A stretch of DNA of 64,000 nucleotides from an uncultured Vibrio sp. Lineage in GTDB: Bacteria; Pseudomonadota; Gammaproteobacteria; Enterobacterales; Vibrionaceae. This document shows, one piece after another, positions 1-9,498 of this stretch. The notes beneath the pieces were generated by a model. The model did no database searches. It was given only the letters and a program-made list of their open reading frames with translations, and was not told the DNA's origin. The stretch's first letter is position 1. The number at the start of each line of letters is the position of its first letter. Both the position numbers and the translations under genes were made by a program. The stretch spans positions 186,001-250,000 of the forward strand of contig CANNGN010000001.1 of NCBI GenBank assembly GCA_947504195.1, read 5' to 3'.

Positions 1-59
1 TATGCGCTTTATCTCATTTGGAAGACGAATGATTATAATTTTAAATGGTATAAGGATAA

Positions 60-740
60 ATGATAGCAGAGGCTGATGGTTTCGTTATTAATCCACTAAA
101 TCAACATGTTAATCTAACCGAGGTGTTTATGATAATAGACAGGTTCTTTCAATTACTCCTTGATGTTATTTCAGAATGTAGTACGAAGTCAGTATTTGGA
201 AATATAGGTGTATTTTACCGTGGAGCAATGTTTGCTCAATTTGACAATGACAAAGTATATGTCCGTGGTGGTCCCACACTGGATCACAAATTCAAACGTA
301 TGGGGTGTTCGACTTACATTCACGTAAAGAAGCAATCGAAGTCGGCGATGAACTATTACGATATAAGCGATCATATCGAAAATGACACTTCTACCATTAA
401 GGAGCTTGTGGTTGATTCATGTCATTGGGCGTATGAGGAACAAATTGAGCGTGATACTGGGAAAATGACTCAGTTGAGACATTTACCTAACTTAAACCAT
501 ACTCTGGAGAAAAAATTAATAAGTTGTCAGATTAACACGGTAGAAGACTTACATAATTTGGGTGCGGTAAAATGTTATATACGGTTACAGGATCGTTACC
601 CTTATGCTCGCGAAACCTATGATTGGCTTTGGAGGCTATATGGTGCGATACATCGTATGAATTGTGCACTTATTCCTGAAGAGGAAAAGAAGATTTTGGT
701 TGAAGAGTGTAATAAAATCTTATGGGATAGAAATGATTAA
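60..740 (+). CDS. tfoY: TfoX/Sxy-family regulator, probably TfoY
   Basis: Predicted 226-residue cytoplasmic regulator of the TfoX/Sxy family. These proteins act with CRP to switch on competence (TfoX) or type VI secretion and motility (TfoY) genes in vibrios. Seen in the sequence: an N-terminal TfoX_N-like domain (about residues 35-105) with the FGNIGVFYRGAMFA and VYVRGG strands, and a C-terminal TfoX_C helical domain (about 140-215) with LRHLPNLNHTLEKKL and LGAVKCYIRL, matching the Sxy pattern of L-DLPN and GA-C--L. The N-terminal wording resembles TfoY more than TfoX, an inference from memory. Two starts are plausible: ATG at 60 (AAGGAT just upstream) and ATG at 129 (GAGG seven bases upstream), which would remove 23 residues and begin close to the conserved domain. 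In V. cholerae, tfoY follows a c-di-GMP riboswitch; the 59 bases upstream here are too few to contain one. Confidence 0.75.
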   Translation: MIAEADGFVINPLNQHVNLTEVFMIIDRFFQLLLDVISECSTKSVFGNIGVFYRGAMFAQFDNDKVYVRGGPTLDHKFKRMGCSTYIHVKKQSKSAMNYYDISDHIENDTSTIKELVVDSCHWAYEEQIERDTGKMTQLRHLPNLNHTLEKKLISCQINTVEDLHNLGAVKCYIRLQDRYPYARETYDWLWRLYGAIHRMNCALIPEEEKKILVEECNKILWDRND

Positions 741-751
741 TGAATAAATAA

Positions 752-784
752 ATTCGGGAAATGCTATTGATGCATTTCCCGAAT
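752..784. terminator. Strong hairpin, candidate bidirectional terminator
   Basis: A perfect 13-bp stem (752-764 with 772-784) and a 7-base loop lie between the convergent tfoY-like gene and the minus-strand barrel protein. There is no clean T-run on the plus side, but the minus side is followed by a T-rich stretch, so it may terminate both genes. Confidence 0.6.
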
Positions 785-818
785 AGATATAACTAGAGAA
801 TATTTGCTCGTTTAACGC

Positions 819-1382
819 TTAGTATTTGAAACGAGCAGTGAATAAAATTGTGCTGTCGTCGATTCTATCGTAGCCGTTAAATTGAACACTTGCGCCAATC
901 GAGAATAACTCTGTAGAGTGGAAGCGGCCATAGGCGCTTGCTACCCAGTCATCCTCATCATCAATAGTAATATAGCCAGCGTTACCACCCACTTCGAGTT
1001 GCGGACCTAACCATTGACGTACACCAAGGTTCAATTCCATACCGGTTTCTGAATCATTACTCGCAGAACCTTCGAAATCAAGAAAACGCAATTTCATTTC
1101 ACCGGTAAAATCTGCCCAGTTATTGATTGGTGCGTGAAATGCGAGTCCAGCAGAAATATCGTAATCATCATCAAATTGAGAATCAATACTGGCAATAATA
1201 TGAGCATTTGGGTGAACTGAACGACTGAGCCCCGCACCATATGTTGTTGGGCTTACACCAATACGAGCTTCGACATAATCGTAGCTAAAATTACTCATTA
1301 CAGAGGGACTGCTGGGATCGATCGCAGCAAATGAAGAGCAAGAAAACAATGCTATTGAAGCCAGACTAAGAGTTTTGCGCAT
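819..1382 (-). CDS. Small outer-membrane beta-barrel protein, function unknown
   Basis: A 187-residue secreted protein. The first 19 residues are a standard signal peptide (MRKTL, hydrophobic core, cleavage after SSFA). The mature part is made of alternating hydrophobic and polar short strands (for example VEARIGVSPTTYGAGL, HIIASIDSQF, GMELNLGVRQWL, ILFTARFKY) and ends in an aromatic residue (FKY), the usual outer-membrane insertion signal. Its size fits an eight-stranded OmpX/OmpA-type barrel. No catalytic motif is visible. It stands alone between tfoY and the receiver/kinase pair and converges on tfoY across a strong hairpin. I do not recognise a named family beyond an outer-membrane barrel of the porin-like or opacity type. 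Confidence 0.75.
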   Translation of the reverse strand: MRKTLSLASIALFSCSSFAAIDPSSPSVMSNFSYDYVEARIGVSPTTYGAGLSRSVHPNAHIIASIDSQFDDDYDISAGLAFHAPINNWADFTGEMKLRFLDFEGSASNDSETGMELNLGVRQWLGPQLEVGGNAGYITIDDEDDWVASAYGRFHSTELFSIGASVQFNGYDRIDDSTILFTARFKY

Positions 1383-1612
1383 ATTGAAACCTATTCACCT
1401 TAAATATTATTAAGTTGGAACTATTTAACGTTAACAACAAAAGATCACTATAATATATGTACTTAGCAGATCTATGCCAGAACAAAAGTGTCAGTATTTT
1501 GTCGAATACCTAGTATTTCACTGATATACGACATCATTCTTTTGCTTTTTCCTATAATTAAGCAATTTAGATGCCATGTTAATACGTAATTCAATTAGTC
1601 ATTGTTCACTTT
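1383..1612. other. Intergenic region upstream of barrel gene
   Basis: AT-rich spacer between the minus-strand barrel gene and the end of the minus-strand receiver gene. It must hold the promoter of the barrel gene. I see no convincing terminator hairpin with T-run or other defined element. Confidence 0.4.
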
Positions 1613-2113
1613 TTATTCTCCAAAGGAGGTGCGTTGGGAAGACATTGCATTTAACAGCGCCTGTTTGTCCAAAATTGGCAACCAAGGCATAAGGTCCGCT
1701 TCATGTTTAATTACATATTGTGTGAGTTGCTGTTTCACCACCTCTCTCAACTCATCTCCATTCCAAGGTTTACCAATATAAAAATCAATGCTTGCGTGAT
1801 TGATGGCATCCACCGTGTCGTCGAGTCCAGCCTGCCCGGTTAATAGAAGTTTGCGACTATTTTCGTCGGCGACAGTTAATTCTATTAAAAATTGAATTCC
1901 ATTTTTTTTGGGCATTATATGGTCACATAAAATCAGCGCCAATGGGACACCACGCTGCTGGTAGTCGTCAATAACGTGTTGTGCTTCAATAACCGATTCA
2001 GCAGATTCTAGATAGAAGAATGATTCGAAACACTCCAAGTCCTGGCTAACACTATCCAAGACTTCACGTTCATCATCGACACATAAAATAAGATGTTTGG
2101 TTTGCATAATCAT
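1613..2113 (-). CDS. Single-domain response regulator with helical tail
   Basis: A 166-residue CheY-like receiver protein. The acidic pair is D13-D14 (LCVDDE), the phosphoacceptor is D64 (ILCDHIMPK), the switch Thr is T92 (LLLTGQ) and the conserved Lys is K115 (IGKPW), so all catalytic receiver residues are present. After the receiver (about residue 125) there is a 40-residue helical tail (TQYVIKHEADL, ILDKQALL) but no DNA-binding or enzymatic output domain. The ATG at 2113 overlaps the stop of the upstream kinase gene by 4 bases (ATGA), so the two are translationally coupled; a second ATG two codons later has the better-spaced AGAGGA. The receiver and tail clearly resemble the N-terminal part of that kinase, suggesting an origin by duplication. 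It is the probable phosphorylation partner of the kinase. Confidence 0.85.
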   Translation of the reverse strand: MIMQTKHLILCVDDEREVLDSVSQDLECFESFFYLESAESVIEAQHVIDDYQQRGVPLALILCDHIMPKKNGIQFLIELTVADENSRKLLLTGQAGLDDTVDAINHASIDFYIGKPWNGDELREVVKQQLTQYVIKHEADLMPWLPILDKQALLNAMSSQRTSFGE

Positions 2114-4065
2114 TCCTCTTCCTGTTGTTTAGCAACCGAGTGATTAATCGGAAGGGTGACACTCACTTTTGTTCCGGTTCCCACACTTGAATCCACGTCA
2201 ATCCAACCTTGATGCTGTCTAACAATTTGTTGGCATACAGAAAGCCCAATTCCGAGGCCGAAATTACCTTCTTTTTTGGTGGTAAAATTGAGATCGAAAA
2301 TTTTCTCTTGTAACTCTTTTTCTATACCACATCCATTATCAGCGATAGAGATTTCAACGAAGTCGAGTTGATCATAATTAACCAATTGTGACGTTACGTG
2401 TATTTCCCCGTGAGTACCTCGAATTGCATCTAATGCGTTTGCGACCAAATTCGTCCAAACTTGCTGCAATGCATTTGGCTGTATTAAGAGGGTTGGAATG
2501 GGTTGATATTCCTTTGTCACGGCATGATGCTTTAACTGATTTTCAAAGATGGTTAAAGTATCTTCAACACCTTCAAGGATATCCGTTAGATAATATTTTT
2601 CGTCGTCTTCGCGCGCGTAGCCTTTTAAGCTCTTTACCATATTGGCAATACGTTGTGCGCAGACTAAAATTGAGCGTAACGAACTTCCTGTCATTGCAAA
2701 GCTTTCGAGCTGTTCCAACTGTTTTTTTGCCTGCTCAGGGCGTTTTTTCGCGAGTTCGATTATTGGTTTATTGTTCTCTAATCCAAGTCTCACCATTTTC
2801 TTGGCCGTTAACCGATCGTTGATTTGAGACTCTAGCAACTTTGTTTTTTCTCGAGCTACAGAAGTAGACACGGGCTGACTTTTTAAACAGTGATTTAACA
2901 GTTCTATGCCTTGTTGATGATGAGTTTCGTTGTAATCTGATTCTAAAATTGTATTCAGTTTCTCACTTAATGTATCTGCGCCACGTAAGATAGCTGAAAC
3001 TGGGTTGTTAAGTTCATGAGCGACGCCGGCGACTAACTCACCGAGTATGGCCATTTTTTCATGATCGACCAGTTGTTGTTGAGCCTGTTCGAGCGACTCG
3101 AAGGTTTTTTGTAATTCGAGTTTGGTCGTTATGCTGCGTTGAAGACGGCGGTTAAAATGGCGTAAGAGTAAGTTGGTAAATAAAGGCAGTAGATGGGAGT
3201 TTGAATGCATGACTTTGCCAAAGACTTCCCGGTCGAGTTTAATCACATGAGTTTTTGTTAGCGTGACTCCGGTAGAGAAAGAGGCTTCGCCAGTGACAAA
3301 CGACATGCCTCCCACGAGGTTTCCTTTTTGATGTCGGACGACTTCTCTTTGTTTTCCTGATTCATCTTTTTTGTATAACGCCACTTCACCGTTAGTTATA
3401 AACCAAAGAAACTGATTTTCCTCTCCTTCTTTGGTTAGAAGGTGGTTGGATGAATAAGTGCGACATGCGTGAGTATCGTCATCGACTCGAAAAAAATCGT
3501 ACAGTGCGATAATGACATTTTCTGCGAGTTCATTATCACTCATCGTATGATAATCACTGATAAACCCTTGCCGGTAGTTATGCATCGACTTATCGATATG
3601 AGCTCTAAGTAAACGAGCTTGATCCAGGATATAGCTATAATCAAGAAGATCACTTGGTGCATGTTTAATAACAAAGGTTGTAAGTTCTTTTTGAACAGTG
3701 TTGTAGAGAGACTTTTCGGGAATCGGTGTGGTTAAACAGTGATCTAGGCGGCCTTCATTAACAATGTCGAGTATGGTTTGCAGATCTTGTCCACTGCTAA
3801 TCAATAGTTTACGACTGCGTTGTGTATGAGAGTGTTTATCAAGTTGGATGAGGAAATCTGCACCATCCAATCCTTCATGGTGGCAAGCGATGACCAAAGC
3901 AACGGATTGTCCTTGGTCGTGAATGTAGCCTAGAGTTTGTGTAGCTTCGGATAATGAATCAACACAATATACGTCAAAACAGTTGGAGAAACGTGCCAAA
4001 TCTTGTTGGTAGTTTTCTACATTTATTGGGTTATCATCAAGGCAGAGAATAGCGAACTTTCCCAT
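2110..4065 (-). CDS. Histidine kinase with degenerate receiver and cyclic-nucleotide-binding domain
   Basis: A 651-residue protein starting at the ATG at 4065, which has GAGGAAC five bases upstream; a longer TTG frame from 4107 lacks a ribosome site. Domains in order: receiver-like (about 3-125), helical linker shared with the partner protein (125-160), cyclic-nucleotide-binding-type domain (about 190-300: LLTKEGEENQFLWFITNGEVALYK, GNLVGG, SFSTGVTLT), coiled coil (310-338), HisKA with phospho-acceptor H350 in VAGVAHELNNP, and HATPase (NALDAI, DNGCGI, GLGIGLSV). No membrane segment, so cytosolic. The receiver keeps the acidic pair D10-D11 but has Cys61 where the phosphorylated Asp should be and no conserved Lys (LTTPI replaces the partner's IGKPW). 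It is therefore likely a pseudoreceiver that binds or senses rather than accepts phosphate. First gene of a two-gene unit with the response regulator downstream. The ligand of the cNMP-like domain is unknown. Confidence 0.85.
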   Translation of the reverse strand: MGKFAILCLDDNPINVENYQQDLARFSNCFDVYCVDSLSEATQTLGYIHDQGQSVALVIACHHEGLDGADFLIQLDKHSHTQRSRKLLISSGQDLQTILDIVNEGRLDHCLTTPIPEKSLYNTVQKELTTFVIKHAPSDLLDYSYILDQARLLRAHIDKSMHNYRQGFISDYHTMSDNELAENVIIALYDFFRVDDDTHACRTYSSNHLLTKEGEENQFLWFITNGEVALYKKDESGKQREVVRHQKGNLVGGMSFVTGEASFSTGVTLTKTHVIKLDREVFGKVMHSNSHLLPLFTNLLLRHFNRRLQRSITTKLELQKTFESLEQAQQQLVDHEKMAILGELVAGVAHELNNPVSAILRGADTLSEKLNTILESDYNETHHQQGIELLNHCLKSQPVSTSVAREKTKLLESQINDRLTAKKMVRLGLENNKPIIELAKKRPEQAKKQLEQLESFAMTGSSLRSILVCAQRIANMVKSLKGYAREDDEKYYLTDILEGVEDTLTIFENQLKHHAVTKEYQPIPTLLIQPNALQQVWTNLVANALDAIRGTHGEIHVTSQLVNYDQLDFVEISIADNGCGIEKELQEKIFDLNFTTKKEGNFGLGIGLSVCQQIVRQHQGWIDVDSSVGTGTKVSVTLPINHSVAKQQEEE

Positions 4066-4234
4066 CTGTTCCTCGCTTAACAAAAGTGATATCGAAAACT
4101 TTACCAACTATTAACACCCATGTATGAGAGCTAGGTTTTATAATAGTGTCTAAATTAGACATCTCACCTAAATATGCCTATTCTTCAACGCAATACAAAA
4201 GGTTAGGCTTGGCTAATACAAGGATTAAAAATTA

Positions 4235-5518
4235 ATGAACGATGTAAAAAAATACACGGCGATAGCGGGTGGGGTTCTGCTGGTTGCTTGTTGGCCATTA
4301 GTTGTCGGTCAAATTGGCGAGAAATTGATACAAGATAATATTGCTCGTATCGATGACACGCGATTGAACGTTGAGTTAGTGTCCTATGATCGCGGTTATT
4401 TTTCGTCAAATGTGCTGACTAAAGTCGAACTGGTGGACCAAGATATCAAGAAGCAGTTTGAAATTGATAAATTGCCAACAGAATGGTATTTAGATTCGGC
4501 TATCGACCATAATTTGTTTACACTCGATGCGGTGACGAAATTTCGAGATTATCCAGATATTCCTTTCCAGATTACGACTCAATCTCAGTTGAGCGGAGAT
4601 ACACATATTGATGCCGAGTTAGATCAATTCGACTATGCCTTTAGTGATTCTAAAGATGCATGGACCCTCTCTGTTCAACCCGCCCATCTTTTGGCTGACG
4701 TAACACTCGATAAAGTGCTTTCAGCATCATTTAATATGTTAGAACTTAAAATGACCAATCAGTTTGGAGAGTTCTTTTCATTTTCTGATTTACAAAGCTC
4801 AGCTCAAGGTCAAATGCACGACAGTTTGTGGGTTGGTGATCAGTCAGCTTCGATTGCCAGCATTGAATTTGGCCGCCCAGATGAAGAAGCATTGTCAGTC
4901 ACGGAAGGTATTCGTTATACATTGAATTCAAAACGTGTTGATGCGGTAGAGAACGAATCGACACCTACGCCAGCAATATATAGCAGTCATACAGTCGTTA
5001 ATATCGATACCTTGATTAGCTCTGAGCAGCAATTTGATGACATTACCATCGATATTTCAGCAGGTAATATCGATGCAGAAAATCTAGGCGCTTTATTAGA
5101 TATTGTCCAATCTGATAATCCTCAACAATCTGAGAAACAAGCGATCGTAGCGATTGATGCATTGGTTAATCATGGATTATTTATTAATGTAGATAAGCTG
5201 GGGTTGTCTTATCTCAATCAGCCAATCGATTCTTCAATTAAATTAAATATCGCGTCGGGTACAGAGCATATTTCACACGCACCAATGACATTACTTGGCA
5301 TTTTAAATGGCGATATTTTTGTTCAAATACCCAAAGGCTTGGTCGAACAAGTACCTAATTTACAGTTGGGCATCGATCAACTGAAATCAAAAGAGTATAT
5401 TGTGGAAACTGAAGCCAACTTCGAATTTACTGCCACTATCGAAGCGGGCAACATTGTATTTGCGAATGGGCAAAAGACGCCAATTCTTTCAGCCCTAATG
5501 CCTTTATTTTTGCGTTAA
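4235..5518 (+). CDS. YdgA/DUF945 family protein
   Basis: A 427-residue protein with an N-terminal hydrophobic segment (residues 8-27, AIAGGVLLVACWPLVVG) that is a signal anchor or uncleaved signal peptide, followed by a long beta-rich periplasmic region. The opening of the mature part (LNVELVSYDRGYFSSNV, then RFRDYP-like text) is the hallmark of the DUF945/YdgA family, whose N-terminus reads Y-RG-FSS. The GIL-G motif region near the C-terminus (LLGILNGDIFVQIPK) also fits. Family members are inner-membrane-anchored periplasmic proteins of AsmA-like fold with poorly known function. AAGGA lies 9 bases before the ATG. It is transcribed toward serC but separated by about 100 bases, so it may or may not be in the same transcript. 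Confidence 0.75.
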   Translation: MNDVKKYTAIAGGVLLVACWPLVVGQIGEKLIQDNIARIDDTRLNVELVSYDRGYFSSNVLTKVELVDQDIKKQFEIDKLPTEWYLDSAIDHNLFTLDAVTKFRDYPDIPFQITTQSQLSGDTHIDAELDQFDYAFSDSKDAWTLSVQPAHLLADVTLDKVLSASFNMLELKMTNQFGEFFSFSDLQSSAQGQMHDSLWVGDQSASIASIEFGRPDEEALSVTEGIRYTLNSKRVDAVENESTPTPAIYSSHTVVNIDTLISSEQQFDDITIDISAGNIDAENLGALLDIVQSDNPQQSEKQAIVAIDALVNHGLFINVDKLGLSYLNQPIDSSIKLNIASGTEHISHAPMTLLGILNGDIFVQIPKGLVEQVPNLQLGIDQLKSKEYIVETEANFEFTATIEAGNIVFANGQKTPILSALMPLFLR

Positions 5519-5616
5519 ATATTCCCTTTATCTGAAATAGGCTGTCTTTGTCTATTTTGGGTGGTAAGTTGTATTTTAATACCCAGTTAATTTTGAATTT
5601 CAGGAGTAAGAAGTCA

Positions 5617-6711
5617 ATGGAGCCAAAAGCTGACAACGTTTATAACTTTAGTGCCGGTCCCGCAGCATTACCGAAAGCGGTAATGGCAAAAGCTCAAGCC
5701 GAGTTTTTGAATTGGAATAATTTGGGCACGTCAGTAATGGAAATCAGCCACCGAAGTAAAGCGTTTATCAAGGTCGCTGATGATGCCGAACAAGATTTAC
5801 GAGATTTACTTTCGATCCCTGATAACTACAAAGTATTGTTCTGTCAGGGTGGTGCTCGTGCGCAATTTGCGGCCGTACCACTGAATTTGTTGGGTAGCCA
5901 AACTAAGGCAACCTATATTGATGCTGGCTATTGGGCGCGTAGTGCGGTCGCTGAAGCGAAAAAATATTGTGAAATAGACTTAGTGGATGCGAAAACTGAG
6001 ATTGATGGGAAAGCTGCGGTGGTTCCAGCGTCAGAATGGCCAATAGCAGCAGATTCTGCGTATGTTCACTTCTGCCCCAATGAAACCATTGATGGTGTAG
6101 AAATTACCGATATTCCTGTTACCGATAAGCCAATTGTTGCAGACATGTCATCCAATATTTTGTCACGTGAAATCGATGTGAGTAAGTTTGGCGTTATTTA
6201 TGCCGGAGCACAGAAAAATATTGGTTCTGCTGGGATTGCAATTGCGATTGTACGCGATGATCTTCTAGGTTTAGCGAAAGATGTGCTACCTAGCATCTTG
6301 AACTACAAAGTCTTGTCAGAAACCGATTCTATGTTTAATACACCGCCAACTTATGCATGGTACCTTTCAGGTTTAGTGTTTAAATGGTTAAAAGAGCAGG
6401 GTGGCGTGAAAGCGATGGAAGCCATTAACAAAGAAAAAGCAGATACGCTTTATGGTGCCATTGATGGGTCCGATTTTTATCGAAATACGATCCACCCAGC
6501 AAACCGCTCACGAATGAATGTTCCCTTTCAACTGGCGAAACCAGAATTGGATGAAAAATTCCTTGAACTGGCGGAAGCTCGCGGTTTGGCCGCATTGAAA
6601 GGTCACCGAGCTGTTGGTGGGATGCGTGCGTCAATTTACAATGCAATGTCACTCGAAGGTGTTCAAGCATTAGTCAGCTTTATGAAAGAGTTTGAAGCGG
6701 AATACGCATAA
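5617..6711 (+). CDS. serC: Phosphoserine aminotransferase SerC
   Basis: A 364-residue class V aminotransferase that converts 3-phosphohydroxypyruvate and glutamate to phosphoserine and 2-oxoglutarate in serine synthesis, and has an analogous step in pyridoxal phosphate synthesis. Visible signatures: [11 protein letters not shown] at the N-terminus, MEISHRSK, the GGAR-QF phosphate-site loop, [11 protein letters not shown], and the PLP Schiff-base Lys200 in YAGAQKNIG. The C-terminus carries the substrate-binding [14 protein letters not shown]. Length matches the family. The ATG at 5617 is preceded by CAGGAG at proper distance; a longer TTG-initiated frame from 5548 is not supported. A strong bidirectional terminator follows. 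Confidence 0.97.
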   Translation: MEPKADNVYNFSAGPAALPKAVMAKAQAEFLNWNNLGTSVMEISHRSKAFIKVADDAEQDLRDLLSIPDNYKVLFCQGGARAQFAAVPLNLLGSQTKATYIDAGYWARSAVAEAKKYCEIDLVDAKTEIDGKAAVVPASEWPIAADSAYVHFCPNETIDGVEITDIPVTDKPIVADMSSNILSREIDVSKFGVIYAGAQKNIGSAGIAIAIVRDDLLGLAKDVLPSILNYKVLSETDSMFNTPPTYAWYLSGLVFKWLKEQGGVKAMEAINKEKADTLYGAIDGSDFYRNTIHPANRSRMNVPFQLAKPELDEKFLELAEARGLAALKGHRAVGGMRASIYNAMSLEGVQALVSFMKEFEAEYA

Positions 6712-6742
6712 TTTTATTTTCAATTACATAACTTGAAATGAT

Positions 6743-6772
6743 AAAGCGCAGTCAATTGACTGCGCTTTTTTA
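6743..6772. terminator. Bidirectional terminator between serC and ygiQ
   Basis: A perfect palindrome of about 13 bp per arm (AAAGCGCAGTC... with AATT at the tip) is flanked by A-rich sequence on the left and a T-run on the right. It lies between the convergent serC and ygiQ ends and can act in both directions. Confidence 0.9.
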
Positions 6773-6798
6773 TTGAGTATTTCCTATCAATAGACAGA

Positions 6799-9108
6799 TT
6801 AACTCTGGCGAATGGAACGCTGGCGAACGGGCTTGCGTTTTTGGCCTCTATTTGAGTTGTCTCGACTGTCGTTACCTTGTCTGTTTCCGTTGGTATTGGC
6901 TTTACCATTGGATTTATTCTGGCTTTGACTGTTCGAAGTTGATTTGCCCTTTTTTCGTTTTGAATTGTGCGTGGACTCTCCACTTTTTTCTGCCAGTGGT
7001 TTAAATCCAGGTTGTGTCTTGGTGTGTTTCGTTGCAAAGCGATTGGCACCGTGACGACCCGATTGGCGACGTTGTGCTGGCGTGCGTTTGTTCAAATCTT
7101 CCGCAGGTACAAGGCAGTTGGGCTTATCACCAATCAAGTGGGCTTTCCCCATTGACGTCAGTGCTTCACGAATAATCGGCCAGTTTTGCGGATCATGATA
7201 ACGTAATAAAGCCTTGTGCAACCGGCGCTGGCGCTCGCCTTTCGCGACCGTCACATCTTCACGCTTTTTGTATTTAACTCGTTTTAGAGGATTGGTTTCT
7301 GAATAATACATCGCGGTAGCATTACACATTGGCGATGGGTAGAAGTTTTGGACTTGGTCACATTCGAAGTTGTTACCTTTAAGCCACAAAGCGAGGTTGA
7401 GCATGTCTTCATCTTCTGTTCCAGGGTGAGCAGAGATAAAGTAAGGGATCAGATACTGCTTTTTACCTGCTTCAACACTGTACTTCTCAAACATCTCCTT
7501 GAAGCGATCATAAGTCCCCATTCCCGGTTTCATCATCAGATCAAGGGGTGATTTCTCAGTATGCTCTGGGGCTATTTTAAGGTATCCACCCACATGATGG
7601 GTTACCAGCTCTTTAACATACTCAGGTGATTCAATGGCAAGGTCATAACGCACACCTGATGCAATTAATACTTTCTTAACGCCTTTGACTTCTCGTGCTG
7701 CTCGGTACAGATCAATCGTATGTTTGTGATCGGTATTTAATTTGTGACAAATACCAGGGAACACACACGATGGACGACGACAGTTCATTTCGGCTTTTGG
7801 ATCGGAACAACCTAGGCGGTACATATTGGCTGTTGGGCCACCAAGATCCGATATCGTGCCAGTAAATCCCGGAACTTTGTCGCGAATCTGTTCTAATTCA
7901 TTAATGATCGATTCTTGAGATCGGTTTTGAATAATACGACCTTCATGTTCAGTGATCGAACAGAACGAACAACCGCCAAAGCAACCACGCATGATATTGA
8001 CAGAGGTCTTAATCATTTCGTAAGCGGGAATCTTAGCTTTACCATAGCGAGGGTGAGGAACTCGGGCATATGGAAGATCGAAGACAAAGTCCATCTCTTC
8101 TGTGGAAAGAGGAATAGGCGCCTGATTGACCCAAAGCTCACGATCTCCGTGTTTTTGAACCAGTGCTCGTCCAGAATACGGGTTGGTTTCCAAATGAAGA
8201 ATTCGACTGGCATGAGCATATAAGATTCTGTCATTTACCAGTTTTTCAAATGAAGGTATCCGTACCGCCGTATTCTCAGCATCATGTTTCGAAGGGCGAA
8301 TGGTAATGGGTTGTGGTTTCGCTTCTTCCGCCTTTTTTGTTGTTTCGCACTGAGTTTCCACTTCATAAGGATTAACCGGAACATAAGCTTTGCCCGGCTT
8401 TTCAATACGAGATGAGTCGATAATACGCATCGTTTCAGGTGCTTGAGACAGCATCACTGCCGTACCCCGGATACGTGTCAGTGCTGAAATCTCTTCACCG
8501 TCAGCAAGGCGATGCGCAACTTCTACTAAGGCGCGTTCAGCGTTACCGAATAAGAGGATATCAGCTTTGGAATCTTGCAAGATAGAGCGACGTACTTTGT
8601 CTGACCAGTAATCATAGTGCGCGACTCGACGTAAACTGGCTTCAATGCCGCCGATCACAATTGGAACGCCTTTATAGGCTTCTCGACAGCGTTGAGAGTA
8701 GATTAATGTCGCACGATCTGGTCTTTTTCCACCTTCATTATGAGGGGTATAGGCGTCGTCATGGCGAAGCTTTTTGTCTGATGTGTAACGGTTGATCATT
8801 GAATCCATATTTCCGGCAGTGATACCGAAAAACAGATTGGGTTTTCCTAACGCCATAAAGCCATCTTTATTATTCCATTCTGGCTGGGGAATAATTCCGA
8901 CACGAAAACCTTGGGACTCGAGCAAGCGACCAATTATGGCCATGCCAAAACTTGGATGATCGACATACGCATCACCTGTTACGATGATAATATCGCAACT
9001 GTCCCAACCGAGCTGTTCCATCTCCTTTTTGTTTGTTGGAAGAAATGGAGCGGTGCCGTAGCAACTAGCCCAGTACTGTCTGTATTCATTAATCTTCTTA
9101 ATATTCAT
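6799..9108 (-). CDS. ygiQ: YgiQ family radical SAM protein
   Basis: A 769-residue radical S-adenosylmethionine protein of the YgiQ/UPF0313 family. The N-terminal region ([14 protein letters not shown], then [20 protein letters not shown]) matches the family's cobalamin-binding-like start, and the 4Fe-4S cluster motif is C376-x3-C380-x2-C383 in [10 protein letters not shown]. Further conserved text includes [26 protein letters not shown] and YFISAHPGT. The last 110 or so residues are a Ser/Asn/Lys/Arg-rich disordered tail, a usual feature of the family. The reaction is not established. The start at 9108 is an ATG preceded by a TTG codon; no strong ribosome site is visible. It converges on serC. 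Confidence 0.93.
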   Translation of the reverse strand: MNIKKINEYRQYWASCYGTAPFLPTNKKEMEQLGWDSCDIIIVTGDAYVDHPSFGMAIIGRLLESQGFRVGIIPQPEWNNKDGFMALGKPNLFFGITAGNMDSMINRYTSDKKLRHDDAYTPHNEGGKRPDRATLIYSQRCREAYKGVPIVIGGIEASLRRVAHYDYWSDKVRRSILQDSKADILLFGNAERALVEVAHRLADGEEISALTRIRGTAVMLSQAPETMRIIDSSRIEKPGKAYVPVNPYEVETQCETTKKAEEAKPQPITIRPSKHDAENTAVRIPSFEKLVNDRILYAHASRILHLETNPYSGRALVQKHGDRELWVNQAPIPLSTEEMDFVFDLPYARVPHPRYGKAKIPAYEMIKTSVNIMRGCFGGCSFCSITEHEGRIIQNRSQESIINELEQIRDKVPGFTGTISDLGGPTANMYRLGCSDPKAEMNCRRPSCVFPGICHKLNTDHKHTIDLYRAAREVKGVKKVLIASGVRYDLAIESPEYVKELVTHHVGGYLKIAPEHTEKSPLDLMMKPGMGTYDRFKEMFEKYSVEAGKKQYLIPYFISAHPGTEDEDMLNLALWLKGNNFECDQVQNFYPSPMCNATAMYYSETNPLKRVKYKKREDVTVAKGERQRRLHKALLRYHDPQNWPIIREALTSMGKAHLIGDKPNCLVPAEDLNKRTPAQRRQSGRHGANRFATKHTKTQPGFKPLAEKSGESTHNSKRKKGKSTSNSQSQNKSNGKANTNGNRQGNDSRDNSNRGQKRKPVRQRSIRQS

Positions 9109-9498
9109 CAAAACGTCGTTTTTGCTCGCATGGCTAGAAAGTATTCAAAGCCTTATAGAATATAGGGTCTCATAAAGAGGTTCCCATCGACTGATTGTTA
9201 TATAGTACAAAAATCAATCAATGAAAAAATAGCGATGGAGTTTATCACGAACTGAGTGGATTACACCAAATTCGTTTACCTTAAAGTGTGTTTTTCAGAA
9301 AATAAGTCAAGTATTCAGTAACAGTTTATGTCTAACCGCTTATGTTAAAAAAGAAGGGCGAAACAAGATAGGCAGGATATCAAACGTCGGATCGCAAAAA
9401 GGAAATATCGAATTTGAAGCCTCAGAATTGGCATCTTCGCTATTAAGGCTGCTATAGTTCGCTCCATTAATTTGGTTTGTGTTGGACGATTGATTTAG
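9109..9498. other. Intergenic region between ygiQ and membrane protein gene
   Basis: About 390 bases separating two divergent genes. It must hold both promoters. I see no RNA gene, repeat or operator I can name; the short ORFs inside it are not credible. Confidence 0.4.

Noticed and set aside
1..59. c-di-GMP (GEMM) riboswitch before tfoY
   Set aside because: Only 59 bases are available, with none of the conserved riboswitch sequence. It could lie outside the window.
2388..2822. Plus-strand 144-residue ORF inside the histidine kinase gene
   Set aside because: It is antisense to conserved kinase domain sequence and has no motif or ribosome site of note.
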